From Pseudomonas sp. Bout1 (lineage in GTDB: Bacteria; Pseudomonadota; Gammaproteobacteria; Pseudomonadales; Pseudomonadaceae): 64,000 nucleotides of DNA. Shown one piece after another: positions 1-7,825 of the stretch. The notes under the pieces are model-generated. The model was not told where the DNA came from. It did no database searches and saw nothing but the letters and a program-made list of their open reading frames with translations. Each line of letters starts with the position of its first letter. Within the stretch, counting starts at the first letter, position 1. The translations under genes were made by a program, and so were the position numbers. The stretch spans positions 5,719,001-5,783,000 of the forward strand of contig NZ_JAVIWK010000001.1 of the NCBI RefSeq assembly GCF_034314165.1, given 5' to 3'.

Positions 1-50
1 TTGTCCTGAGTTTGCCGCTGGCGAGCCCTCAACACGTCGAGTCGAAATGA
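1..50 (+). CDS. 3' end of a sensor histidine kinase (DctB type), partial
   Basis: Only the last codons are visible. Reading from position 3, the frame gives VLSLPLASPQHVESK and a TGA at 48-50. A hydrophobic VLSLPL strand is typical of the last strand of a HATPase domain in two-component kinases. The stop overlaps the ATG of the next gene (ATGA), which implies translational coupling of a kinase with its response regulator. The kinase identity is inferred from this position and the C-terminal strand. Confidence 0.6.
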   Translation, partial: VLSLPLASPQHVESK

Positions 51-1387
51 ACGCAGAAAAAACCACCGACCTGACCGTCCTGATCGTCGAAGACGACCCC
101 CATGTATTGCTCGGCTGCCAGCAAGCACTCGCCCTGGAAGACATTCCAAGCGTGGGCGTAGGCAGCGCCGAAGAAGCCCTGACCCGCGTCGGTGAAAACT
201 TCGCCGGCATTGTCATCAGCGATATCCGCCTGCCGGGCATTGACGGGCTGGAGTTGCTGACCCGGCTCAAGGCGTTGGATAAAAGCCTGCCAGTGGTGCT
301 GATCACCGGCCACGGCGACATCTCCATGGCCGTGGGCGCGATGCGCAACGGCGCCTATGACTTCATGGAAAAACCCTTCTCCCCCGAGCGCCTGGTGGAC
401 GTCGCCCGCCGCGCCCTCGAGCAACGCGGGCTGGCCCGGGAAGTCTGGTCGCTGCGCCGGCAACTGGCCGAGCGCGACTCGCTGGAAGGCCGGATCATCG
501 GCCGCTCGCCTGCCATGCAGAACCTGCGGGAACTGATCGCCAACGTCGCCGATACCTCGGCCAACGTGCTGATCGAAGGCGAGACCGGCACCGGCAAGGA
601 ACTGGTCGCCCGCTGCTTGCATGATTTCAGCCGGCGGCACTCCCACCAGTTCGTTGCCTTGAACTGTGGTGGCCTGCCAGAAAACCTGTTCGAAAGCGAA
701 ATCTTCGGCCACGAGGCCAACGCGTTTACCGGCGCCGGCAAACGCCGCATCGGCAAGATCGAACACGCCCACGAAGGCACGCTGTTCCTCGACGAAGTGG
801 AAAGCATGCCGATGAACCTGCAGATCAAACTGCTGCGGGTATTGCAGGAACGCACCCTGGAACGCCTGGGCTCGAACCAGAGCGTGGCGGTGGATTGCCG
901 GGTGATCGCCGCCACCAAGTCCGACCTTGACGACCTGAGCCGCGCCAACCAGTTTCGCAGCGACCTGTACTACCGCCTCAATGTGGTGACGCTGGAACTA
1001 CCGCCCTTGCGCGAGCGCCGTGAAGACATCCTGCAGCTGTTCGAACATTTTTTGCAGCAGTCGTCCCTGCGTTTCGACCGCACCGCGCCGGACCTCGACA
1101 ACCAGACCCTGTCCAACCTCATGAGCCACGACTGGCCGGGCAACGTGCGTGAACTGCGCAACGTGGCCGAGCGGTTTGCCCTGGGCTTGCCGGCGTTCAA
1201 GAAGAGCGGCGCCAGCAGCGGCAACCATGGGCTGGCTTTTACCGAAGCGGTGGAAGCCTTCGAGCGCAACCTGCTCAACGATGCCTTGCAACGCAGCGGC
1301 GGCAACCTGACCCAGGCGAGCCAGGAACTGGGGATGGCCAAGACCACGCTGTTCGACAAGGTCAAGAAATACGGGTTGAGCCACTAG
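47..1387 (+). CDS. sigma-54-dependent response regulator, DctD family
   Basis: This 446-residue protein has the NtrC/DctD layout. A receiver domain (about 10-125) has the acidic pair ED at 15-16 and phospho-acceptor Asp59 in VISDIRLPG. The AAA+ domain (about 150-375) has Walker A GETGTGKE at 178-185 and Walker B GTLFLDEVES. A Fis-type helix-turn-helix lies at the C-terminus (LTQASQELGMAKTTLFDKVKK). It would activate sigma-54 promoters after phosphorylation by the kinase whose end lies just upstream (ATGA overlap). DctD proteins control C4-dicarboxylate uptake; that role is inferred from overall resemblance. The loop that contacts sigma-54 reads NAFTGA (225-230) instead of GAFTGA. Confidence 0.88.
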   Translation: MNAEKTTDLTVLIVEDDPHVLLGCQQALALEDIPSVGVGSAEEALTRVGENFAGIVISDIRLPGIDGLELLTRLKALDKSLPVVLITGHGDISMAVGAMRNGAYDFMEKPFSPERLVDVARRALEQRGLAREVWSLRRQLAERDSLEGRIIGRSPAMQNLRELIANVADTSANVLIEGETGTGKELVARCLHDFSRRHSHQFVALNCGGLPENLFESEIFGHEANAFTGAGKRRIGKIEHAHEGTLFLDEVESMPMNLQIKLLRVLQERTLERLGSNQSVAVDCRVIAATKSDLDDLSRANQFRSDLYYRLNVVTLELPPLRERREDILQLFEHFLQQSSLRFDRTAPDLDNQTLSNLMSHDWPGNVRELRNVAERFALGLPAFKKSGASSGNHGLAFTEAVEAFERNLLNDALQRSGGNLTQASQELGMAKTTLFDKVKKYGLSH

Positions 1388-1396
1388 GAGTGCACT

Positions 1397-1735
1397 GTGG
1401 ATTTATTGTTGAAGGCGGCATTGGGCGCGGGAGTGGTGCTGATTCTGGCGGCGTTGGCCAAGACCAAAAATTATTACATCGCCGGGTTGGTGCCGCTGTT
1501 TCCGACGTTCGCGTTGATCGCGCATTACATCGTGGGCAAGGGTCGCTCGGTGGAGGATTTGAAGACCACCATCGTGTTCGGGATGTGGTCGATTATTCCG
1601 TACTTTGTGTACCTGGCGACGTTGTACGTGATGGTTGACCGGATGCGCCTGGAGGCCTCGCTGGCGGTGGCGGCAGTGGCGTGGTTGATGGCGGCTACGG
1701 TGTTGGTCAGCGTGTGGGTTCGCCTGCACGCCTGA
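1397..1735 (+). CDS. glpM: GlpM family membrane protein
   Basis: This 112-residue, almost wholly hydrophobic protein has about four transmembrane segments. The sequence is typical of GlpM, first described in P. aeruginosa in connection with glycerol metabolism and alginate; its biochemical function is unknown. The start is GTG at 1397, chosen because AGGAG lies six bases upstream and the ORF begins with a membrane segment. It follows the DctD-type regulator by only nine bases, so the two are probably co-transcribed. Nothing in the sequence links it functionally to that two-component system. Confidence 0.75.
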   Translation: MDLLLKAALGAGVVLILAALAKTKNYYIAGLVPLFPTFALIAHYIVGKGRSVEDLKTTIVFGMWSIIPYFVYLATLYVMVDRMRLEASLAVAAVAWLMAATVLVSVWVRLHA

Positions 1736-1761
1736 CATACGCCTATCAAAAATTTGGAGCT

Positions 1762-2559
1762 GGGTGGGGGTGTATATCCGTTATTCAGGTGATGGCCGCC
1801 TATGGTTCCGCTCTTACAGCGGCTCACTTTTGAACAGCGCAAAAGTAAGCAAAACGCTCTTGCCCCACCACTCGGCACCTCGCTTAGGCTCGGTGTGCCC
1901 TCACGCAGGCTTTGGACCGTGGGCCGCCGCGATGGGCCATCCTTGGCCCAGCGCGGCTAACCCGGCGTCCTGCCGGGTTACCCACGCTCCAAAGCCTGCG
2001 TTCGGCCAGCGTGGTTGACGGGGCGCCTAAGATCAAGTTCACAAGCAGATCAAGAACACAGCGGCCTACAGGCCGGCTTGAGTGTTAAAAGCCAGATCAA
2101 AAGCTAAAGCGGGCACGGTTCCAATGTAGGAGCTGGCTTGCCGGCGATGGCATCGCCGCGGTGTATCTGAAAGACCGAGTTGCCCGCATCGCCGGCAAGC
2201 CAGCTCCTACAGCTTTTGCTCTGGCTTTTAACACTCAGGTCGGCTTTCAGGCCGCCGTGCACTTGATCTTGCTGTTGATCTTGATCTAACTGCCCCATTC
2301 AGCCCGAGGCCGAACGCAGGGATTGAGGAGCGGGTAAACCGGCAGGACGCCGGTTTAGCCGCGACGGGCCAGGGACGGGCCGTCGCGGCGGCCCGCGGAG
2401 CAATTCCGGAGTGAGGGAACGCCGAGCCTAGGCGAGGCGCCGACAGGCGGGGCAGAGCGTTTTGGTTACTTTTGCGCTTTTCAAAAGTGACCCGCTGTAA
2501 GAGCGGAACCCCAAGCGGCCGTTACCTAAATAACGGATATGCACTCCCCCCCAAACAAC
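1762..2559. repeat. Long nested inverted repeat filling the intergenic region
   Basis: The left arm (about 1762-2106) and right arm (about 2211-2559) are imperfect reverse complements along nearly all their length. Matching landmarks are TATCCGTTATT/AATAACGGATA, GTTCCGCTCTTACAGCG/CGCTGTAAGAGCGGAAC, CACTTTTGAA/TTCAAAAGTG, and GAGTGTTAAAAGCCAG/CTGGCTTTTAACACTC near the centre. The REPIN at 2126-2210 sits exactly at the centre. Short ORFs in the arms look non-coding. The arms resemble dispersed repeats I know from fluorescent Pseudomonas genomes, often next to genes as here. This accounts for the whole 800-bp gap between glpM and the convergent response-regulator gene. Confidence 0.85.
2126..2210. 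repeat. REPIN (GTAGGAGCTGGCTTGCC family)
   Basis: Two inverted REP units, GTAGGAGCTGGCTTGCCGGC on the left and its reverse complement on the right, enclose a short spacer. It belongs to the same REP family as 52855-52936 and 57436-57521. It lies at the symmetry centre of the larger inverted repeat. Confidence 0.9.
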
Positions 2560-2572
2560 CGCTCACCGCCCC

Positions 2573-3970
2573 CTAGCGAACAATCTTGTCCACCTGAATC
2601 CCCAGCTTCTTCAACCGATACCAAAAGCTGCGCTCGGAAATCCCGATCTTCTGCGCAGCCGCGGCCTGCACGCCATTGCTCTCCTGCAACGCAGCCATGA
2701 TGTAAGCCTTCTCCACCTCGGCCAGCGCCGCATCCAGATCCTGCGGCACACCCGGCCCGTCGCCAAGTATCACCCCAACCCCGTCCTGCGCAGGTCGCGA
2801 AGCAAACAAATACGCCGGCAAATCAATATCCTCGATCACCGGCGTCGCCGCGACAATGGTCGCGCGCTCCACACAATTTTGCAGCTCACGAATATTCCCT
2901 GGCCAGGAATACGCCGCCATCGCCTGCAACGCCTCAGAGCTGAAACCGGTAATGCGTTTGCCCGCCGTGGCACTCAAGGTCTGGGCAAAGTGCCGGGCAA
3001 GCGGCGCAATGTCTTCCACCCGCTCACGCAACGCCGGCAGCGGAATCGGAAACACATTCAGGCGGTAGTAAAGGTCTTCACGAAACTCCTTGTTCGCCAC
3101 CGCATCCAGCAAATTCTTGTTGGTGGCCGCAATCACCCGCACGTCCACCTTGCGCTCGCGTGGGTCGCCCACCGGCTCGATCACCCGCTCCTGCAAGGCC
3201 CGCAGGATTTTCGCCTGCAACGCCAACGGCATGTCCCCCACTTCATCGAGAAACAGCGTGCCCTTGTCCGCCTGCATGAAACGCCCCACCCGGTCCGCCA
3301 CCGCGCCGGTAAAGGCACCCTTGCGGTGGCCGAACATCTCGCTTTCCAGCAAGCCCTCGGGGATCGCCGCGCAGTTGACCGCCACAAACGGCTTGTCAGC
3401 GCGGTTGCCATGCTTGTGAATGGCGCGGGCGACCATTTCCTTGCCGGTGCCGCTTTCGCCGGTCAGCAGGATCGTCGCGTTGCTGTCGCGCACCGAGTCC
3501 ACAGCGTGCAGCACCCGGCGAAACGCCGGGCTGTCACCCACCAGACTGTCGAACTGTGCATGCTCATCCAGCTCGGCGCGCATTCGCGCGTTGTCGCGCA
3601 TGATGTCGCGAAACTGCAGGGCCTTGGCCACGGTGATGTCCAGCTCGTCGATGTCGAACGGCTTGGCAATGTAGTCGTAGGCGCCGTTGCGCATCGACTG
3701 CACCGCGTTTTTCACGGTGCTGTAGGCGGTCATCACGATCACCGGCAACTGCGGGTAGCGCACCTTAATCTCAGCCAGCAACGCCGGCCCATCCATGCCA
3801 GGCATGCGCCAGTCGCTGATCACCAGGTCGATGTCTTCCTGCTCCAGCACCTTGAGCGCGTGCAAGCCGTTACCCGCGGTGAACACCTGGATGCCGCTCT
3901 GGCTCAGGGCCGACGAGAGCAGGTCACAGAGCTTGGGTTCGTCGTCGACTACCAATACGTTATGCGTCAT
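2573..3970 (-). CDS. sigma-54-dependent response regulator, last gene of a six-gene operon
   Basis: This 465-residue NtrC-family regulator has a receiver with Asp53 in VISDWRMPGMDG and Lys103 in IAKPF. Its AAA+ domain has Walker A GESGTGKE at 171-178, canonical GAFTGA at 218-223 and Walker B GTLFLDEVGDMP. A Fis-type HTH lies near the C-terminus (AAAAQKIGISERSFWYRLKKLG). The start at 3970 is chosen because MTHNVLVVDDEP is where receiver homology begins; the open frame upstream is an antisense-like extension inside the kinase gene. The start overlaps the kinase stop by 11 bases. With the kinase it forms a cognate pair, and a sigma-54-type promoter precedes the operon at 9979-9994. Confidence 0.9.
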   Translation of the reverse strand: MTHNVLVVDDEPKLCDLLSSALSQSGIQVFTAGNGLHALKVLEQEDIDLVISDWRMPGMDGPALLAEIKVRYPQLPVIVMTAYSTVKNAVQSMRNGAYDYIAKPFDIDELDITVAKALQFRDIMRDNARMRAELDEHAQFDSLVGDSPAFRRVLHAVDSVRDSNATILLTGESGTGKEMVARAIHKHGNRADKPFVAVNCAAIPEGLLESEMFGHRKGAFTGAVADRVGRFMQADKGTLFLDEVGDMPLALQAKILRALQERVIEPVGDPRERKVDVRVIAATNKNLLDAVANKEFREDLYYRLNVFPIPLPALRERVEDIAPLARHFAQTLSATAGKRITGFSSEALQAMAAYSWPGNIRELQNCVERATIVAATPVIEDIDLPAYLFASRPAQDGVGVILGDGPGVPQDLDAALAEVEKAYIMAALQESNGVQAAAAQKIGISERSFWYRLKKLGIQVDKIVR

Positions 3971-5741
3971 CACCATCCTCATCATCGCCGTCGTCGTCGT
4001 CACCCTGAGCCGGAATGTACAGGCTGAAGGTGGCGCCGGCATCTTTCTCGCTGACACATTCGATGCTGCCGTCATGACTTTCCATGATCGAGAAGACTTT
4101 AGCCAGACCCAACCCCGTGCCCGAGGCCTTGGTGGTGACGAATGGCGTGAAGATGCGCTCGATCATGTCCGCCGGAATGCCCTGGCCGGTATCGGCAATG
4201 CTGATTACGGTGTTGTGGTCCACGGTGCTGATGCCCAGGGTCAGCCGACCGCCTTCGGGCATCGCGTCGATGGCGTTGAGTATCAGGTTGAGGCACGCCT
4301 GCTTGAGCTGCTTGGCATCGGCGTAAATCGTCGCGCCAGGCGCCTGGTCGTCGATTTGTGCGTCGATATTATGGGTGGACAGCTCCGGGCCGCAGAAGCC
4401 AAGGATTTCCTCCACCAGTGGCCGCGCCGGTTGCAGGGTGCGCAACGGCGCGCTGGGCTTGGCGAAGTCGAGAAACTCGGTGATCAGGTCGTTGATACGG
4501 CTGACTTCGCTGATCACGTATTCCAGGTGGCGCTTGTCGGTTTCCGGCAGGTCGGCGCGCCGGTGCAGCAACTGGGTGGCGGTCTTGATGATGCCCAGCG
4601 GGTTGCGAATTTCGTGGGCCAGGCCCATCGCAACCTCGCCCAGGGCATGCAGGCGGTCGCGCCGACGCAGTTGCGCTTCCAGGTGATGCAATTCGCCCAG
4701 GCGCTCTGTCATGTGGTTGAAGGTGCTGCTCAGTTGCGCCAGTTCGTCGCCGCCACTGACCGCCACGCGGTGTTGGTAGTTACCGGAGATCACCGCGCTG
4801 ACGCCCTGGGACAAATCCCGCAGCGGGCGCGTCAGGCGTTGCGACACCAGCATCCCGGCGCCCAGGGACAATGCCGAGCTGAGTAGGAAGATCAGCACGA
4901 ACAGATTGCTCTGGTTCACCAGCCCGACCAGGCTGGTGTGGCGCAGCAGGCCGCTGAAAATCACGCCTTGCAGCTCGCCGGCATCGTTGAAGATGGGCCA
5001 GTACAAACCGCTGTAATTATTGGTGAACTGCTCGCTGGGCTGCTTGGTGTTGCGCAACACGTCTTCGATTTTCGCCGGGATTCTGGTCGGGTGATCTTCA
5101 AAGCGCTGGGTCGAGAAAATCTCCGAGAAGCCAGTGGGGTTTGCCAGGTACAGGCGCAAATCCAGGGAGTGCACATCGGCCACGCTGGTGAGGAAACTGC
5201 TGTCCAGGTAGGTCGCCACCAACAACTGGTAGTCGACACCGTCCTCGCTGGTTTCAAAGGTCGACACCACCACCCCGGTACTCACGCCGCCTACCTGGAC
5301 GGTCTGCAGCACGGCGTTGCTGGCCAGGCTGATCTGCTTGACGACGTCGTCGGCGGCGGTGCTGAAGACAATCTTGTGGTCGCTGCTGCGGATCAGCGCT
5401 ACCACATCGATGTCGGTGGCGGCGGCAATGTCGGCGGTCAGCTTGTCATGCCTGGCCGCCTGGCGAGAAGACGGGGGCTTGGTATAGCGCAGGAACAGTT
5501 GGGCGACCCGGGCGTTGTCGTGGAGGATGTCGCCGATCTCGTCCTTGACGATCTTGGTCGACTCCTGCAGCCAGATGCGTACGTTGCTGTCGAAAATCTG
5601 CGACAACGTGGTTGCCGCCAGTTCGGCGGCGATCATGGTCGGGATCACGCTGACCAGCCAAAACGCCAGCACCAGCTTGCGCTGGACGCTCCAACGCGAA
5701 ATGGCAAAGGGGCGGGCAGTCTGGCGGGTCTTGTTGATCAT
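3960..5741 (-). CDS. membrane sensor histidine kinase
   Basis: This 593-residue kinase has a transmembrane helix at about 23-43, a periplasmic sensor region of about 230 residues with dCache-like spacing, a second helix at about 279-299 and a HAMP domain to about 350. The HisKA motif GLAHEIRNPLG contains His376. The HATPase has an N box (NLILNAIDAMPEGG, about 485-498), DTGQGIP and GTGLGLAKVF. The C-terminus is a striking run of Asp and Glu. The start overlaps the GNAT stop by one base, and the end overlaps the regulator start by 11. The ligand is unknown; the operon context suggests that it senses a substrate or product of the upstream enzymes. Confidence 0.88.
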   Translation of the reverse strand: MINKTRQTARPFAISRWSVQRKLVLAFWLVSVIPTMIAAELAATTLSQIFDSNVRIWLQESTKIVKDEIGDILHDNARVAQLFLRYTKPPSSRQAARHDKLTADIAAATDIDVVALIRSSDHKIVFSTAADDVVKQISLASNAVLQTVQVGGVSTGVVVSTFETSEDGVDYQLLVATYLDSSFLTSVADVHSLDLRLYLANPTGFSEIFSTQRFEDHPTRIPAKIEDVLRNTKQPSEQFTNNYSGLYWPIFNDAGELQGVIFSGLLRHTSLVGLVNQSNLFVLIFLLSSALSLGAGMLVSQRLTRPLRDLSQGVSAVISGNYQHRVAVSGGDELAQLSSTFNHMTERLGELHHLEAQLRRRDRLHALGEVAMGLAHEIRNPLGIIKTATQLLHRRADLPETDKRHLEYVISEVSRINDLITEFLDFAKPSAPLRTLQPARPLVEEILGFCGPELSTHNIDAQIDDQAPGATIYADAKQLKQACLNLILNAIDAMPEGGRLTLGISTVDHNTVISIADTGQGIPADMIERIFTPFVTTKASGTGLGLAKVFSIMESHDGSIECVSEKDAGATFSLYIPAQGDDDDGDDEDGDDA

Positions 5742-6865
5742 CAGGTTTCGCTTATCGCAGCAGCCATGGCAGGGTCGGATCGATCCGGTCGGAAAAACGT
5801 TTTCGCTATCTTGAGCACGCTGTTGACCAGCCAGTTGCGATGCCGGAAGAACATGCTGTTGCCCTGAAACTCACAGCCCAGCCGCAACTTGCTGGCGTAT
5901 CCGGCCTGGCCGCATTCATACACCGCAATATCGTGCTGAATACAGTAGTCGACGTTGGTCAGCCAACTGCGAAAGTACAGGTTGTAATCGCGGCTGAACT
6001 CGATGTCATGCCCAAAAAACTTGTCGATCAACCGGTCCTGGTTCAACAACACCAGATTGAAGGCCACCAGTTGCTCGTCCACCCAATAAAGCACACAGAC
6101 CGCGCGCTCTTCCAACTGTTCGAGGATACCGGTGAAATACTCCACGGGCAGCCGCTCAAACTGCATCTCGGCACGGATCAGGGTGGCTTCGTACAAACGC
6201 ATGATGTCTGGCAGCACATCGTCGATGTTGCGCCGCCACTCTACCCGTGGGCCCGGCGCGCGCAATTTGCGGCGCAGGTCCTTGCGGGTGGATTTGCCCA
6301 GGGAACCCAGGTAGGCGTCCACTGAACCGAAAGGGATCGGCAATAATGCCGACGGCAGGCTGGGCATGCTTTGAAAGCCGGCGGCCTGGCAACTGTTGGA
6401 CCAATGCTCATCCCTGGTCGGTGCATCCTTGACGGCCACCAGACCGATACCGAACACGTCGGCATCCTGGCGGGCGGCAATCAGCAACTGCTGGAGCAGC
6501 GCCTGGCGTTGCGATACGGGAACATGGCTGGCCGTCCCCGCATTGCACTGCTCGGCCACGGGCGAACCAATGGCGTACAGGCCCAACTGCAAAACACCCG
6601 GCCACAGTCGCTCCAGGCGCTCGGTAAAGCGCTTGCCGATGCCCGACACCGTGGTGTCGAGCCGATAATGCGTGATGAACGCCGGCGCGACCGCCACCAG
6701 CGTTGCATCGTCAAACACGGCCAGGTAACGCCACTGAAAATCATCAATCGCAGCGTTTTCCACGGCCACGTAATAATCCCAATCCTCCAGGGCACCGGGA
6801 AAACAGTCGTTCCAGGCACTGCGTTCGATGGCCCGAATGGTCGAAAAGGCTTGGGCGGTAATCAC
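5741..6865 (-). CDS. GNAT/FemAB-like acyltransferase of unknown substrate
   Basis: This protein is 374 residues long. The second half (about 175-350) resembles the BioF2/FemAB-like branch of the GNAT fold: STRKDLRRKLR, then LVAFNLVLLNQDRLIDKFFG and YECGQAGYASKLRLGCEFQGN. The start is GTG at 6865, preceded by AAGGAT. Such proteins transfer acyl or aminoacyl groups to amines, but no substrate can be read from the sequence. It sits between the hydrolase and the kinase in one operon, with a REPIN in the 72-bp gap before it. Confidence 0.7.
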   Translation of the reverse strand: MITAQAFSTIRAIERSAWNDCFPGALEDWDYYVAVENAAIDDFQWRYLAVFDDATLVAVAPAFITHYRLDTTVSGIGKRFTERLERLWPGVLQLGLYAIGSPVAEQCNAGTASHVPVSQRQALLQQLLIAARQDADVFGIGLVAVKDAPTRDEHWSNSCQAAGFQSMPSLPSALLPIPFGSVDAYLGSLGKSTRKDLRRKLRAPGPRVEWRRNIDDVLPDIMRLYEATLIRAEMQFERLPVEYFTGILEQLEERAVCVLYWVDEQLVAFNLVLLNQDRLIDKFFGHDIEFSRDYNLYFRSWLTNVDYCIQHDIAVYECGQAGYASKLRLGCEFQGNSMFFRHRNWLVNSVLKIAKTFFRPDRSDPAMAAAISET

Positions 6866-6896
6866 GTCAAATCCTTAGGCTCACGGCCAATTCCCT

Positions 6897-6995
6897 GTAG
6901 GAGCGAGCTTGCTCGCGAAGAACGCAAGAGCACATCGTTAAACCAGGCAATAGCTGTTTTCGTTAGCGTCCTTCGCGAGCAAGCCCGCTCCTGCA
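6897..6995. repeat. REPIN (GTAGGAGCGAGCTTGCTCGC family), overlapping a gene 3' end
   Basis: Left unit GTAGGAGCGAGCTTGCTCGC and right unit CCTTCGCGAGCAAGCCCGCTCC are inverted copies. The right half is translated as the last residues of the alpha/beta hydrolase. It is the same family as 51813-51910. Confidence 0.9.
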
Positions 6996-7825
6996 GCGGC
7001 GGCGTGTTGTTCGACAAACTCGGCGCTCAACTCGATCACTCGACGGTATTGCAGGTCGACGGTGATCATGTGATAGCAGTTATCCAGCAGGATCTTGGTC
7101 ACGGGCCCGCCGAGGTGGCGCTCCACGTAATCGGCGTTCCAGCGGCTGGTGATATCGTCTTCGATCGAGTGCAGCACCAGGGCCGGCGTCTTGATCGACG
7201 GCATGAGTTTTTTCACCACGGCGTTCATCCGGTGCAACTCGCGCACGGTGATGCCCTCCATGGTCAACAGACCCGCCTGGCTGCTCTCCCCTTCCTTCAT
7301 CTGCCGCTCGACGATCGCCCGCAGGCGTTCGTTCTTGATGCCGTAAGGTGGTTTTTCCTCGAAGCTGCAAATGTGTACGCCGAACGGAATTTTCATCAGC
7401 AACGGCGTCAGGAACGCCAGCTTGTGGATGCTCCAGCCGTCGTACTTCAGGGTGGTGGAGTACATCAGCAAGCCGGTGACCTGGCCCGGGAACTGCGACG
7501 CCACGTACATCGACATCACCGCGCCCATCGACAGGCCGCCGACGAACACCTGCTCGTGGCGCTGTTTCACGCCAACGAATGTCTTGCGTACGCCCTCGTA
7601 CCAGTCCTGCCAGCCGGTGGCTTGCAGGTCGCTATTGTCCCCGCAGTGCCCGGCCAGGGTCGGCACGTACACCGTGCAATTACCGACCTTGGCCAAGCCC
7701 TGGGCCACCCGACGGAGTTCCGTCGGGGTGCCCGTCAGGCCGTGGATCAACAGGATCCCCACCGGACCGCTACCGAGAACGAAGCCGGCATCACCTTCAC
7801 CGAGGTCGATCTCGTGGCCGATCAC
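6938..7825 (-). CDS. alpha/beta hydrolase (carboxylesterase-like)
   Basis: This serine hydrolase is 295 residues long. The oxyanion-hole HGLTGTP lies near 29, the nucleophile elbow GLSMG near 96-100, a probable catalytic Asp in LHSIEDDITS and the His in DNCYHMITVD. The N-terminal MIGHEIDL has no signal peptide, so it is cytoplasmic. The start is GTG, overlapping the aminotransferase stop as GTGA (7822-7825). Such enzymes cleave carboxyl esters or thioesters; the substrate is unknown. The last twenty or so residues, including LLAKDANENSYCLV, are encoded by the right arm of a REPIN, so the original stop was probably lost. Confidence 0.82.
   Translation of the reverse strand: MIGHEIDLGEGDAGFVLGSGPVGILLIHGLTGTPTELRRVAQGLAKVGNCTVYVPTLAGHCGDNSDLQATGWQDWYEGVRKTFVGVKQRHEQVFVGGLSMGAVMSMYVASQFPGQVTGLLMYSTTLKYDGWSIHKLAFLTPLLMKIPFGVHICSFEEKPPYGIKNERLRAIVERQMKEGESSQAGLLTMEGITVRELHRMNAVVKKLMPSIKTPALVLHSIEDDITSRWNADYVERHLGGPVTKILLDNCYHMITVDLQYRRVIELSAEFVEQHAAAAGAGLLAKDANENSYCLV

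Noticed and set aside
5..46. Start region of a new gene or promoter
   Set aside because: The frame ending at the TGA of 48-50 reads as the C-terminal strand of a histidine kinase, so this is the end of an upstream gene.
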